A stretch of 64,000 nucleotides of DNA. It comes from Pedobacter sp. SYP-B3415. GTDB lineage: Bacteria; Bacteroidota; Bacteroidia; Sphingobacteriales; Sphingobacteriaceae. Of the stretch, positions 52,169 to 61,183 are shown piece after piece. Within the stretch, counting starts at the first letter, position 1, and every line of letters begins with the position of its first letter. Below the pieces are notes generated by a model that worked only from the letters and a program-made list of their open reading frames with translations, was not told the DNA's origin and made no database searches. The translations under genes and the position numbers were made by a program. The DNA lies in the NCBI RefSeq assembly GCF_004138205.1, contig NZ_RXNQ01000011.1, forward strand, positions 310,001-374,000, given 5' to 3'.

Positions 52169-53467
52169 ATGCCTGATAGAAATTTTACACCTGCAGCAAT
52201 TCGTCTTGAGACACATAGCGATGAAGTAAACGATATTATTACTGCCGTTCCGGCCTGGTTGATGCGCTGGGGCATTACGCTGGTGTTTTGCATACTTGGA
52301 GGTCTTATCTTATTCTCGTCTCTGATAAGCTACCCTGATATCGTGAAAACCAGCTTGAAAATAAATTCATTAAATTCACCTAAAATCGTACTGGCGAAAC
52401 AGTCAGGCAAAATTACCCGACTATTAGTCCGGGAAGGTGCTGCCGTAACACAGGGTATGTCATTGGCTTATCTTGAAAGCAACGCAAATCCACAGGATGT
52501 CATGACACTTAATGCCGTGCTAGCAACTTTACAAGCAGATGTACTCAATTACCGACAGGTTCTGAATGCACTCCCGGTCCGCTTAAATCTAGGCGAAATT
52601 CAGACAGAATATCAGACTTTTTATCAGGAATATCTTCAATATCAATCCACCTTAAGTAAGGGATACTATCTAAGTAAAAGAGCATATCTCACGAATGAAA
52701 TGAGAGATGTGGAATTGCTTAAGAAACAGTTGCTGAAACAACAAGCTCTGCAGCAGCAGGTACTTGCAAACAGCGAGAAAGAATTTGAAGCTTATAAAAA
52801 ATTATACGCAAAAAAAGTAATCTCGGTAAGCGAATTTTTGCAGCGTGAAAACGAATATTTTGCAGCAAAACAGCCACTTGAACAAACAGAAACCGCCCTG
52901 CTCAATAATACTTCCAGCCATAGTGCCAAAGAGAAAGAGCTCCTGGACCTGGATCATACAATCTCTGAACAGCAAGCTAAATTTTTGCAGTCTTTGAATC
53001 AATGTATCACCGCAACGCGGGAGTGGCTGCGGACACATGTACTGCAATCGCCGGTTACCGGACGCATTAGCTTCGCAGGAATTATCCAGGAGAATCAGAA
53101 CGTTTCCGTTGGTCAGGAACTTTTTATTGTTAACCCGGGCAATACGGACTTCTTTGGCGAAATTCAAATCCCACAGTACAATATGGGAAAGGTTCGAATC
53201 GGGCAACAGACTCTTGTGAAAATGAAGAGTTATCCGTTCGAACAATATGGAATGATTCGTGGCCGGTTAACGTACATTTCAGATGTGGCTTACAAGGATA
53301 GCGTATTTATTGCAAAGGTTAATTTCGAGAGATTTGAAGACAAGGAGCCGGGTCGTCACATCACGTTGAAAAATGGAATGCAGGCAGAGGCCGAAATTAT
53401 TACCGAGCAGAGTAGCCTGCTGCAGCGTTTTCTGCGAAATATCGCAAAAATGTTATCAGCTCGTTGA
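52169..53467 (+). CDS. HlyD-family periplasmic adaptor
   Basis: A 432-residue membrane-fusion protein with one N-terminal membrane segment (LMRWGITLVFCILGGLILFS). A lipoyl/barrel part begins LAKQSGKITRLLVREGAAVTQGMSLAYLE, a long coiled-coil hairpin covers about 150-270 (LLKKQLLKQQALQQQVL...), and the return barrel contains VLQSPVTGRISFAGIIQENQNVSVGQELFIV. It should bridge the ABC exporter to an outer-membrane channel. It is 15 bases after the exporter gene; no TolC-like gene is next to it. Confidence 0.9.
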   Translation: MPDRNFTPAAIRLETHSDEVNDIITAVPAWLMRWGITLVFCILGGLILFSSLISYPDIVKTSLKINSLNSPKIVLAKQSGKITRLLVREGAAVTQGMSLAYLESNANPQDVMTLNAVLATLQADVLNYRQVLNALPVRLNLGEIQTEYQTFYQEYLQYQSTLSKGYYLSKRAYLTNEMRDVELLKKQLLKQQALQQQVLANSEKEFEAYKKLYAKKVISVSEFLQRENEYFAAKQPLEQTETALLNNTSSHSAKEKELLDLDHTISEQQAKFLQSLNQCITATREWLRTHVLQSPVTGRISFAGIIQENQNVSVGQELFIVNPGNTDFFGEIQIPQYNMGKVRIGQQTLVKMKSYPFEQYGMIRGRLTYISDVAYKDSVFIAKVNFERFEDKEPGRHITLKNGMQAEAEIITEQSSLLQRFLRNIAKMLSAR

Positions 53468-53536
53468 TGTATACCCACACATAGATAATGATGTGCGGCC
53501 AGACATATGCTTCAATTGTAGACCAGATACTGCCGG

Positions 53537-54187
53537 CTACATTAACTGACTGTACAACGCATCCAGTTTTTCCTTTAGTGCTGCCAGCTCATTCTCCAGC
53601 TCTGTGACCCTTGCTTCGAGTGCGCCGGATGCAGCTGGTTTTAAATCTTCATCCGGCAAGTCAAAGTCTTCCATGCTTTGCTCGCCAAAAAGATGAACAT
53701 AACGCTGTTCTTTTTGTCCCGGTCGTCTTGGTAAAGCCTTTACATAGGCTGGTTGATCCTGACTCAGTTTCTCCAGCATAGCCGTCACCTCATCCAGATT
53801 TTCAAACTCGTGCATGCGGCCCGCGTTTGTATTCAGCTCTCCCGGTGTCTGCGGTCCGCGCAGAAACAACAGGCTGATCAGCGCCACCTCCGCAGGCAGC
53901 AGCGGGAACACAATGGCAAAGTTATGTTTGAATTTGACCGCCCGGCTTGATCCGCCTGTTGCAGTTGATATCAGTCCCTTGCGCTTGAGCGTATCCAAGG
54001 TCAGGGTCACTGTCTGTTCGTCATAATTTACAACAGGCTTACGGGATGTTTTTTGATTGCAGGCCGCCGTCAGGCTGTTGATCGTCATCGGGTAGTAATC
54101 AGGGGTGGTCTTGGCTTTTTCCATTAATGATCCCAGAACACGTATCTCTTCAGCACTCAGCTGCGGTAGATTTTCGCTATAATCCAT
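53537..54187 (-). CDS. YceH-family (DUF480) protein
   Basis: A 216-residue DUF480 protein with two winged-helix domains. The first has LSAEEIRVLGSLMEKAKTTPDYYPMTINSLTAACNQKTSR, the second LRGPQTPGELNTNAGRMHEF. A C-terminal coiled-coil tail (RVTELENELAALKEKLDALY) completes it. YceH proteins are conserved and cytosolic with an unsettled role, possibly linked to transcription or metabolism. Confidence 0.92.
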   Translation of the reverse strand: MDYSENLPQLSAEEIRVLGSLMEKAKTTPDYYPMTINSLTAACNQKTSRKPVVNYDEQTVTLTLDTLKRKGLISTATGGSSRAVKFKHNFAIVFPLLPAEVALISLLFLRGPQTPGELNTNAGRMHEFENLDEVTAMLEKLSQDQPAYVKALPRRPGQKEQRYVHLFGEQSMEDFDLPDEDLKPAASGALEARVTELENELAALKEKLDALYSQLM

Positions 54188-54459
54188 GGCTAAAGATAAT
54201 CAACACCCAAAAAATATAAAGCTTTTACTGATAATTCTAGTCTGATGAGCCAGCCTTTCCTGATGGCTCCGGATTTGTTGTTATCTTGCGCCATGGCTGC
54301 AGTAGTGTTCAAAACGGCGGGTAGAAGGAGGTACGGACAGCTGCCTGTGATTATACGTGTGTGTTTTTCGCATGCACTGATTACAGGTTTTCGTCGCGTC
54401 GGTTTCATGCGCCGGGACGCAGCGTTGGTTATCATTTCCTCCTGTACGATAATTGCACT

Positions 54460-54897
54460 ATGAAAGTACCTTGTTATTTGCATGATTGCCGGCTTGAGGT
54501 GATGGTGGGTGAGCAGACGGTCCATCTCACTAACAATACTGAGCTTGCCCGATTTTTGTCTGAAGACACGAAAGAGCGTACGCTCGAGCTCGCTCTCTTT
54601 CTCAAACAGGCACACCTGCAGGTAAGAGGAGAGCAGTTGAAAATAGCTGACGAGTCGCTCAAAACCGAGATCTGGGGCCATGTGATCTGGGAATTGCAGG
54701 TTTTAAGACTCAAAAAAGTATTGAGCCACCGGATGTTCCACAAAATCTTTCTTATTTTACTGCGGCCAACCGCTCATATAGACTGCGGCGCAAAGGGAAA
54801 CGACCGCAACCGGGCATTATGGGATTTTCTATCGAAGCGGAAATTTCTCAGCAACATGCTCAATCCGAAACGCCTTTTGGCAAAGAAACACTATTAA
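54460..54897 (+). CDS. Conserved-looking hypothetical protein
   Basis: ATG 54460 gives 145 residues. The N-terminal part is a small beta region (YLHDCRLEVMVGEQTVHLTNNTELARFL), followed by a helical section and a basic C-terminus (SKRKFLSNMLNPKRLLAKKHY). No motif is recognised. It lies 20 bases before the MaoC-like gene on the same strand. A 72-codon frame upstream (54245-54463) overlaps its start by ATGA but has weak coding character. Confidence 0.6.
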   Translation: MKVPCYLHDCRLEVMVGEQTVHLTNNTELARFLSEDTKERTLELALFLKQAHLQVRGEQLKIADESLKTEIWGHVIWELQVLRLKKVLSHRMFHKIFLILLRPTAHIDCGAKGNDRNRALWDFLSKRKFLSNMLNPKRLLAKKHY

Positions 54898-54917
54898 CTA
54901 CATAAAAGAACAGAAGT

Positions 54918-55379
54918 ATGGTTGTAATCACAAATCACCAGGAGTTTGAAGCACATTTAGGAAAGGAATTTGGCGTATCGGCCTGGCACACGATTACTCA
55001 GGAACAAATTAACCAGTTTGCTGACGCTACCCTTGATCATCAATGGATTCACACTGAGCCTGAGCGCGCTGCCGTCGAAAGTCCTTTTAAGGCAACGATA
55101 GCCCATGGCTATCTGAGCCTGTCGCTCATTCCATATCTCTGGAAGCAGGTTGTTGATGTTCAAAATCTTAAAATGGAAATCAATTACGGGATAGAAAACC
55201 TGCGTTTCGGGCAGGCAGTTGTGGTAGACAGCGAGGTAAGACTCAGGGTGAAACTTTCCGGAATTATGAATCTTCGCGGGGTAACAAAATCAACAATTGC
55301 TATTGAATTGGAGATTAAGGACCAGAAAAAACCCGCGTTTACCGGCGAAGCGGTGTTTTTATATCATTTCAATTCCTAA
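54918..55379 (+). CDS. MaoC-like dehydratase
   Basis: A 153-residue hot-dog fold protein with the hydratase-2 motif FADATLDHQWIHTEPERA (Asp and His of the catalytic dyad), then SPFKATIAHGYLSLSLIPYLW and YGIENLRFGQAVVVDSEVRLRV. Members act on enoyl-CoA thioesters in fatty-acid or aromatic-acid metabolism. Exact substrate unknown. It ends 21 bases before a bidirectional terminator. Confidence 0.9.
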   Translation: MVVITNHQEFEAHLGKEFGVSAWHTITQEQINQFADATLDHQWIHTEPERAAVESPFKATIAHGYLSLSLIPYLWKQVVDVQNLKMEINYGIENLRFGQAVVVDSEVRLRVKLSGIMNLRGVTKSTIAIELEIKDQKKPAFTGEAVFLYHFNS

Positions 55380-55400
55380 GGTAAAATCTTAAGAAAATGA

Positions 55401-55430
55401 AAAAGGCCCGGTGTGTGAGCCGGGCCTTTT
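55401..55430. terminator. Bidirectional terminator between MaoC-like and MCE genes
   Basis: AAAAGGCCCGG (55401-55411) and CCGGGCCTTTT (55420-55430) form an 11-base-pair stem with an 8-base loop. Runs of T on either strand let it end both convergent genes. Confidence 0.88.
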
Positions 55431-55432
55431 CT

Positions 55433-56374
55433 TTATTTCTTTCCGCCGAAGACCGAGAAATGGACGTATCTCTTTGGATTTTCCTTCAGGTCTATAATAA
55501 GTTTGTTCAGGTTGTCTGATGCCGCATTCAGATTGTCGTACATCTTATTGTCATTGATCAGCAGGCCAAGGCTTCCCTGTCCGCTATTAATCTTTGTAAC
55601 CACGCTTTGCAGATCGGCAACCGCCTTGTTTGCATTATCAATTGTCTGCTTAAAGTTAGCTGCAGCAAACTGATCAGTAACTGAACCCAGGTTATTCAGG
55701 ATTGAAGTAATCTTTTGGTTGTTATTTTTGAGGTTACTTGAGATAGACTCAACATTGGCAAGGATTGCCGAAATTTTCTGCCCTTCTGTTCCTACCATAT
55801 TATCGACCTTTTTCGATGTACCTTCGAGCGAAGCGAGGGTCGCTGCAATGCTGTTAAAGCTGCGGTCAATATTTTTCTGAAAGTTCGGATTCAGAATCGA
55901 ATTGACACTTGATAAGATCGAGTCCATTTTCCCGATGATAAGTTCAGCTTTTTTCTGTACCGGCTGTACAGATTCCATCAGGTTTTTCTCAACGTTGGCG
56001 TTCAGTGTATCGCCGTCCTGTGCAAACTTACTGCCTGAACCAAGGTCCATGACGATCGCCTTGCTGCCCAGCAGGTCGGTGCTTTCAAGACGTGCCACGC
56101 TGTTTGTTGGAATGTCATACTTACCTTTGATCTTCAAGGTTGCCAGAATTGTTCCGTTCGGTTCCAGCTGAAGTTTATCAACACGGCCAATCTGGAATCC
56201 GTTGATAAGTACGGGTTTCGACACTGTAAGACCATCTACCTTTGTATAACGCGCGTAAAGAACGGTTTCGTCAGAAAAGATGGAGTTGCCCTTTAAAAAG
56301 TTGTAACCAATAATCAGCATCGCGATCGCGAATGCAGCGAGTATACCTACCTTGGTTTCGTTTGCTATCTTCAT
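55433..56374 (-). CDS. MlaD/MCE-family lipid transport protein
   Basis: The 313-residue protein has a single N-terminal membrane segment (VGILAAFAIAMLIIGYNFLKG) and an MCE domain at about 35-110 (LYARYTKVDGLTVSKPVLINGFQIGRVDKLQL; SVARLESTDLLGSKAIVMDLG). A long helical tail with heptad-like repeats (about 130-300) is probably a periplasmic coiled-coil tube. It likely shuttles lipids between membranes with an ABC (MlaEF-type) transporter encoded elsewhere. Confidence 0.9.
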   Translation of the reverse strand: MKIANETKVGILAAFAIAMLIIGYNFLKGNSIFSDETVLYARYTKVDGLTVSKPVLINGFQIGRVDKLQLEPNGTILATLKIKGKYDIPTNSVARLESTDLLGSKAIVMDLGSGSKFAQDGDTLNANVEKNLMESVQPVQKKAELIIGKMDSILSSVNSILNPNFQKNIDRSFNSIAATLASLEGTSKKVDNMVGTEGQKISAILANVESISSNLKNNNQKITSILNNLGSVTDQFAAANFKQTIDNANKAVADLQSVVTKINSGQGSLGLLINDNKMYDNLNAASDNLNKLIIDLKENPKRYVHFSVFGGKK

Positions 56375-56590
56375 GTAATGTATTTGTGTTATTGGCCGTC
56401 CGGCAGCTACAGTTAATTTCTGTCAGGCTACCGTATCCTGCTGCTTCAACGAATCTGACTGTGCCTGCCAGAACCAACGGTTAGCCGGTTGGGCACAAAG
56501 CGGAGTTCGTTAATTTGTCCGGTTTTGATGTAAACACCAAAGTTCTCATTTCGTTTTAAAAATAGCAAAAGCGGCCAGATTATTTGGGAA

Positions 56591-57439
56591 TTATTTTCCT
56601 TCGAGGTCTGCCTTATAGGTTTTGACAGCTTTAACGATAGCGTCAGTTATCTCGTCCTGACCCTTGTCAGAATTGATATATTTTTCCTCTTCGGGATGCG
56701 AGATAAACCCGATTTCAGACAGAACGGCTGGCATTCCGCATCGCTGCAGAATCAAAATGCCCTGCTCCTTGACGCCACGGCTTTCGCGGCCGTCTGCTAT
56801 GTAGTTGGACTGAATCAGTTTAGCCAGTTTAAGACTCTTATCCCGAAAGGCGTTTTTAAACAAGGAGAGGATGATGAAGGTTGCCGGATCATTCGGGTCA
56901 TATCCGTCATACTTTTCTTTGTAATTTTTCTCGAGTTTGATATCTGCATTTTCCCTGATGGCTGCATCCTGTTCATTAAGCCTGTGCGAGCCCGCTACAA
57001 AGGTCTCAACACCTCTGACCACATTGTTTCTTACCGAACGGTATTTAGGTACCTTTTTGCCGTTTTTCAATGTGGTGTACCCGTCCTGAACCTTGATGTT
57101 GCCCATCGAATTGCAGTGGATAGAGATAAACAGGTCAGCCTTATTGCTGTTAGCGATTTGCGCACGCTTCAGAAAATCGACGTCGACATCGGTTGTCCGC
57201 GTGTAGATAATCCTCACATCGGGCAATGCTTCTTTTAGCTTTTTTCCGAGTTTCAAAGTTACTTCCAGGGCGACAGCCTTTTCTGTTGAAAAAGCACCTG
57301 CGGCACCCGGCTTACGTCCCCCATGTCCGGCGTCAAGCACAATCGTCTTCACCTTGTAGCCCTGCGCAAAGAGCAGGAGGGGGAGAAGTGTTATCGAGAG
57401 AAAAACGAGACTGAAGTTTTTGACAGATCTGGTCAGCAT
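56591..57439 (-). CDS. N-acetylmuramoyl-L-alanine amidase (copy 2)
   Basis: A 282-residue Amidase_3 enzyme with signal peptide (cleavage after LLLFAQ). Zinc ligands lie in VLDAGHGGRKPGA (His), the Glu of STEKAVALEV, and FISIHCNS (His), with a catalytic Glu in LSEIGFISHPEE. It cleaves the amide bond between MurNAc and the stem peptide. It is 64 bases downstream of a close paralogue, indicating tandem duplication. Confidence 0.93.
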   Translation of the reverse strand: MLTRSVKNFSLVFLSITLLPLLLFAQGYKVKTIVLDAGHGGRKPGAAGAFSTEKAVALEVTLKLGKKLKEALPDVRIIYTRTTDVDVDFLKRAQIANSNKADLFISIHCNSMGNIKVQDGYTTLKNGKKVPKYRSVRNNVVRGVETFVAGSHRLNEQDAAIRENADIKLEKNYKEKYDGYDPNDPATFIILSLFKNAFRDKSLKLAKLIQSNYIADGRESRGVKEQGILILQRCGMPAVLSEIGFISHPEEEKYINSDKGQDEITDAIVKAVKTYKADLEGK

Positions 57440-57503
57440 TGATTTTTTTGACTGTAAAAGGATTTCAGCAGCGAAATGTTTTTATCTGGTGCGTAAACGG
57501 GAA

Positions 57504-58403
57504 TTAATTCTGAACCTGGACGGCTTTTGTTTCCACACTATTCTGGTATGATTTGACCGCGTTAACCAGACAGTTTACAATTTCATCCTGACCTTCGGTC
57601 GAATTCATGTATTCTTCTTCTTCAGGATTACTTATAAAACCGATCTCGGTAAGCACAGCAGGCATCCCTGCGCGTGCAAGTACAGCAAGGCTTTTTTCCT
57701 GTACACCGCGGTTTACCCGGCCCACCTTTACATATTCATCCTGCATGAATTTTGCAACCCGCAGACTTTGCACGCGGTTGTTTTTCTTCATCAGGGAAAC
57801 GATGATATCATTCTCAGGATTTTGATCCTCAAGGCCTTCATAGTTTTTTTGGTAATCTTTTTCCAGCAGCATCGCAGCATTTTCCCGTTTTATAACCTCA
57901 TCCTGTTCGCTGAGACGCCCACTTCCTGATACAAAGGTCTCAGTGCCGCGCGTTGAAGTGCTTTTTCTATAGGTTGTCTGCCTGATCGGAATGCGTTTAC
58001 CGCCTTTCCCTGTCTTATAACCCGTAATAACAGAAGTTGCACGAAGCGGCATATCGTTGCAGTGGATGCTGATAAACAGATCAGCGTTAACTTTATTTGC
58101 CAGACCGATCCGCTCGTAAAGCGGCACAAAGACATCTTCAGTACGCGTGTAAACGACACGTACTCCCGGTAACTTTTCCTCGATCGCTTTTCCGAGTTTA
58201 AGGGCTACCTGCAGGGCCACTGCTTTTTCGGTTGAATACTCGCCATGCGTGGCGCCGTCCTTGCCGCCGTGACCGGCGTCTACAACAATGGTTTTTAATT
58301 TGTAATCTTGCGCAAATGACTGGTTTACAGATAAAAAGGTGCTGACACCTAAAAATACCAATCCGAATAATTTATTAAGTCCCGGCAATGGTATATTTTT
58401 CAT
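57504..58403 (-). CDS. N-acetylmuramoyl-L-alanine amidase (copy 1)
   Basis: ATG 58403 is preferred because it places a compact signal peptide (LFGLVFLGVSTFLSVNQSFAQ) correctly; Met 58430 is possible. The 299-residue product has the same zinc and catalytic motifs as its neighbour (VVDAGHGGKDGATHG, STEKAVALQV, FISIHCND, LTEIGFISNPEEEEYM). A TAnnTTTG box lies upstream on the minus strand. The two paralogues are probably co-transcribed. Confidence 0.93.
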   Translation of the reverse strand: MKNIPLPGLNKLFGLVFLGVSTFLSVNQSFAQDYKLKTIVVDAGHGGKDGATHGEYSTEKAVALQVALKLGKAIEEKLPGVRVVYTRTEDVFVPLYERIGLANKVNADLFISIHCNDMPLRATSVITGYKTGKGGKRIPIRQTTYRKSTSTRGTETFVSGSGRLSEQDEVIKRENAAMLLEKDYQKNYEGLEDQNPENDIIVSLMKKNNRVQSLRVAKFMQDEYVKVGRVNRGVQEKSLAVLARAGMPAVLTEIGFISNPEEEEYMNSTEGQDEIVNCLVNAVKSYQNSVETKAVQVQN

Positions 58404-58435
58404 TAATTTTGAACGTTTTTGGTTAAGCATTGATG

Positions 58436-58443
58436 CAAAAATA
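58436..58443 (-). promoter_or_regulatory. -7 promoter box of the amidase pair
   Basis: On the minus strand this reads TATTTTTG, a match to TAnnTTTG, 32 bases before the amidase ATG at 58403. The divergent lptD-like gene starts 16 bases on the other side, so the two promoters must overlap. Confidence 0.5.
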
Positions 58444-58459
58444 ACATTCGTACACGAAT

Positions 58460-61171
58460 TTGAAACTCCAATATTCTATCCTTTTTTCGGGCACAATACT
58501 TCTATTAACACTTGTTAGTCAGTTTTCGTATGCGTCTGAGACTGTTTTTTTTCAGCAGATCATCAGAAAACAGGATACGTCGCGCAGGGCAAACCAGGTT
58601 GTACGGTTGCCTGGCGATACAGCTATGAAGACCATTCAGGATACTTCTAAAAAAGCTTCCGGTGGACTTGATTCGCAGGTTGAATATAAGGCAGAAGACT
58701 CTACCCTGGTTGATAAAAAGACAGGAATGGTTCATCTTTACGGCAAAGCAAGGGTGAATTATCAGGGCTTTGAGCTCGATGCTGAATACATTCGTTATGA
58801 CTCAAAGAATAACCTGATTTTTGCCAGGGGTGTGTATGATCCAGCAACGAAGAAGTATATGGGCCGGCCAATCTTTAAAATGGAAGGACAAAGTACTTCG
58901 CTTGCTGATTCACTGCTTTACAATACAAAAACCGGCAAGGGAAACGTATTTAACCCGTTTACCGAGCAGGAGGGCGGCTTTTTCTCGGGTGGCATATCGA
59001 AGAAGCAGATTGATGACGAAATCCACGTAAAAAACGTGCTTTACAGTACCTGTAACCTTCCTTATCCGCATACGCATTTTGGTATCAACATTACGAAAGG
59101 GATCGTTACTGAACGCCAGATCGTAACAGGTCCCGTTTACCTTGAAGTGGAGCATGTACCATTGCCGCTTGGGCTTCCCTTTGGTTTTTTTCCAAAGCCG
59201 AACAAAAGATCATCGGGACTTATATTTCCAAATTTCGGTGAGGATGCCACCCGGGGTTTCTTTGCCAGAGACTTTGGTTATTACCTGGGGTTGAACGATT
59301 ATTGGGATGCCAAGGTGCTGGCCACGATCTTTACAAGGGGTTCTTATGAAACAAGCCTTCTGACAAATTATACCAAACGTTATAAATACAACGGCAATCT
59401 GAGCTTCAGATATAACAACCTGATCAACGGTACTGAAGGTGCTTCAGACTACCTTAAACAGAAAGATTTTAACCTGTCCTGGAGCCACTCGCAGAACGCA
59501 AATGCAAGACCCGGAACAACGTTCAGTGCATCGGTTAATCTGGGAACGAGCGGCTATTTCAGAAATTCTGCGGCGGCAAACACATACGATCCGCGCGCTA
59601 TCACGCAGAATATCATGAACTCCAGTGTATCTTACGGAAAAGTATTTGGAGATGGAAAGTACAATTTTACAGCCTCCCTTGCACATAGCCAGAACACGCA
59701 GAGTCAGCAGGTAGATCTGCAGTTGCCGAACTTTAACTTCAGCGTGGCTACTTTCAGTCCCTTTGATAAAAAAGACCGTGTAGGCGATCCGAATATTCTT
59801 CAAAAAATCAACGTCGGCTATAGCCTTCGCGGAAGTAATTCGCTTTCTGTAAAAGAATACGATCTGTTTAAGAGGCAAACGCTGAACAGGTTCAGAAACG
59901 GGCTTGCACATAGTATCCCGATCAGTACGAATTTTAACCTTCTGCGGTATTTTAACTTTACGGTCTCATCTTCAATCAATGAATACTGGTATCTTCAGAC
60001 CATCAATAAAAGTTATTTTAAGCAGGAGAATGGTCAGGATCTGATCAGAACAGACACCGTAAACGGATTTCGCCGGGGCGGCGACTGGAATCTGAGCACC
60101 AGTATGTCGACAAAGATCTATTCGCAGGCTAACTTTAAAAGCACTGGCAAAATAAGGGCCTTGCGTCACGTTATGACGCCAAGTTTCAGTTTGACCTATA
60201 ATCCGGATTTTACCGATCCGTCGAGAGGTTATTTCAAGGAAGCGCGATATACTGATGTGAATCCACTGATTAATAATACGCCGGTTAGAGACGCTCAGGG
60301 TTTGCCGCTCAGATATTCGATCTTTGAAAATGGAGTTTTTGGCGGCCCGTCAGCAAGGAAAGCTGCTTCACTTGGCTTTTCAATGGACAATACGGTGGAG
60401 ATGAAGGTCGCTTCGTCGAAAGATACAACCGGTACCGGCGAGCGGAAGATACCAATCATTCAGGGTTTGTCTGTCAGTGCAAATTACAATTTTGTTGCGC
60501 CAAATTTCAAACTTTCCGATATTCCGGTTAGCGGCCGTTCGCAACTTAGCGAGAAACTGACTGTAAACTACAATGCAAACTTCAGCCCGTACGCTGTACG
60601 TACCGATTCTCTGGGTTTGACAAGTGTTATTGACCGGTATACGTGGAAAGACGGCAAGCTGCCAAGGCTTACCACCTTCGGACTTTCATTTGATTATAGT
60701 TTCAACTCCGAAGCGGTTAAAAGCAAGAACAAAAACCTGAACGACCTGAAAAACCAGACCGCGCCGGAAACACGCACGCAGGAGCAGATTGAGGCACTGA
60801 ATCAGATCAGTCGTGATCCGAATGCCTTTGTCGATTTCAATATTCCCTGGAACTTTGCATTCTCATATTCTTTCCAGTACTCAAATCCGCTTTCGACCAC
60901 GCCAACTGTTACAAATACGCTGAACTTTAACGGTGACTTCAATGTAACGCCAAAGTGGAAGGTGCAGTTTACCTCAGGTTACGACTTCAAGGCAAAAGAC
61001 CTTGCCATGACCAATATCTCGATCTATCGTGATCTTCATTGCTGGGACCTGAGTTTCAGCTGGACGCCGTTTGGCCAGTACCAGAGTTATTCTGTAGATC
61101 TGAAAGTGAAAGCATCTATCTTACAGGATCTTAAGTTGAGCAAAAGAAAGGCATTTTATACCCGATTCTAA
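58460..61171 (+). CDS. LptD/OstA-like outer-membrane LPS assembly protein
   Basis: The 903-residue frame starts with TTG, since no in-frame ATG or GTG lies between it and an upstream stop. A signal peptide ends near SQFSYASE. The OstA-like periplasmic part has VDKKTGMVHLYGKARVNYQGFELDAEYIRYDSKNN, and the long C-terminal beta-barrel is rich in alternating aromatic strands, with LPLGLPFGFFPKPNKRSSGLIFPNFGED typical of LptD. It inserts lipopolysaccharide into the outer membrane. Bacteroidota forms diverge from E. coli LptD, so the symbol is left blank. Confidence 0.85.
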   Translation: MKLQYSILFSGTILLLTLVSQFSYASETVFFQQIIRKQDTSRRANQVVRLPGDTAMKTIQDTSKKASGGLDSQVEYKAEDSTLVDKKTGMVHLYGKARVNYQGFELDAEYIRYDSKNNLIFARGVYDPATKKYMGRPIFKMEGQSTSLADSLLYNTKTGKGNVFNPFTEQEGGFFSGGISKKQIDDEIHVKNVLYSTCNLPYPHTHFGINITKGIVTERQIVTGPVYLEVEHVPLPLGLPFGFFPKPNKRSSGLIFPNFGEDATRGFFARDFGYYLGLNDYWDAKVLATIFTRGSYETSLLTNYTKRYKYNGNLSFRYNNLINGTEGASDYLKQKDFNLSWSHSQNANARPGTTFSASVNLGTSGYFRNSAAANTYDPRAITQNIMNSSVSYGKVFGDGKYNFTASLAHSQNTQSQQVDLQLPNFNFSVATFSPFDKKDRVGDPNILQKINVGYSLRGSNSLSVKEYDLFKRQTLNRFRNGLAHSIPISTNFNLLRYFNFTVSSSINEYWYLQTINKSYFKQENGQDLIRTDTVNGFRRGGDWNLSTSMSTKIYSQANFKSTGKIRALRHVMTPSFSLTYNPDFTDPSRGYFKEARYTDVNPLINNTPVRDAQGLPLRYSIFENGVFGGPSARKAASLGFSMDNTVEMKVASSKDTTGTGERKIPIIQGLSVSANYNFVAPNFKLSDIPVSGRSQLSEKLTVNYNANFSPYAVRTDSLGLTSVIDRYTWKDGKLPRLTTFGLSFDYSFNSEAVKSKNKNLNDLKNQTAPETRTQEQIEALNQISRDPNAFVDFNIPWNFAFSYSFQYSNPLSTTPTVTNTLNFNGDFNVTPKWKVQFTSGYDFKAKDLAMTNISIYRDLHCWDLSFSWTPFGQYQSYSVDLKVKASILQDLKLSKRKAFYTRF

Positions 61172-61183
61172 ACCTACTTACAT

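Noticed and set aside
53190..53206. A tRNA T-loop-like GGTTCGAATCG word
   Set aside because: It is inside the HlyD adaptor coding sequence and no acceptor, D or anticodon stems fit around it.
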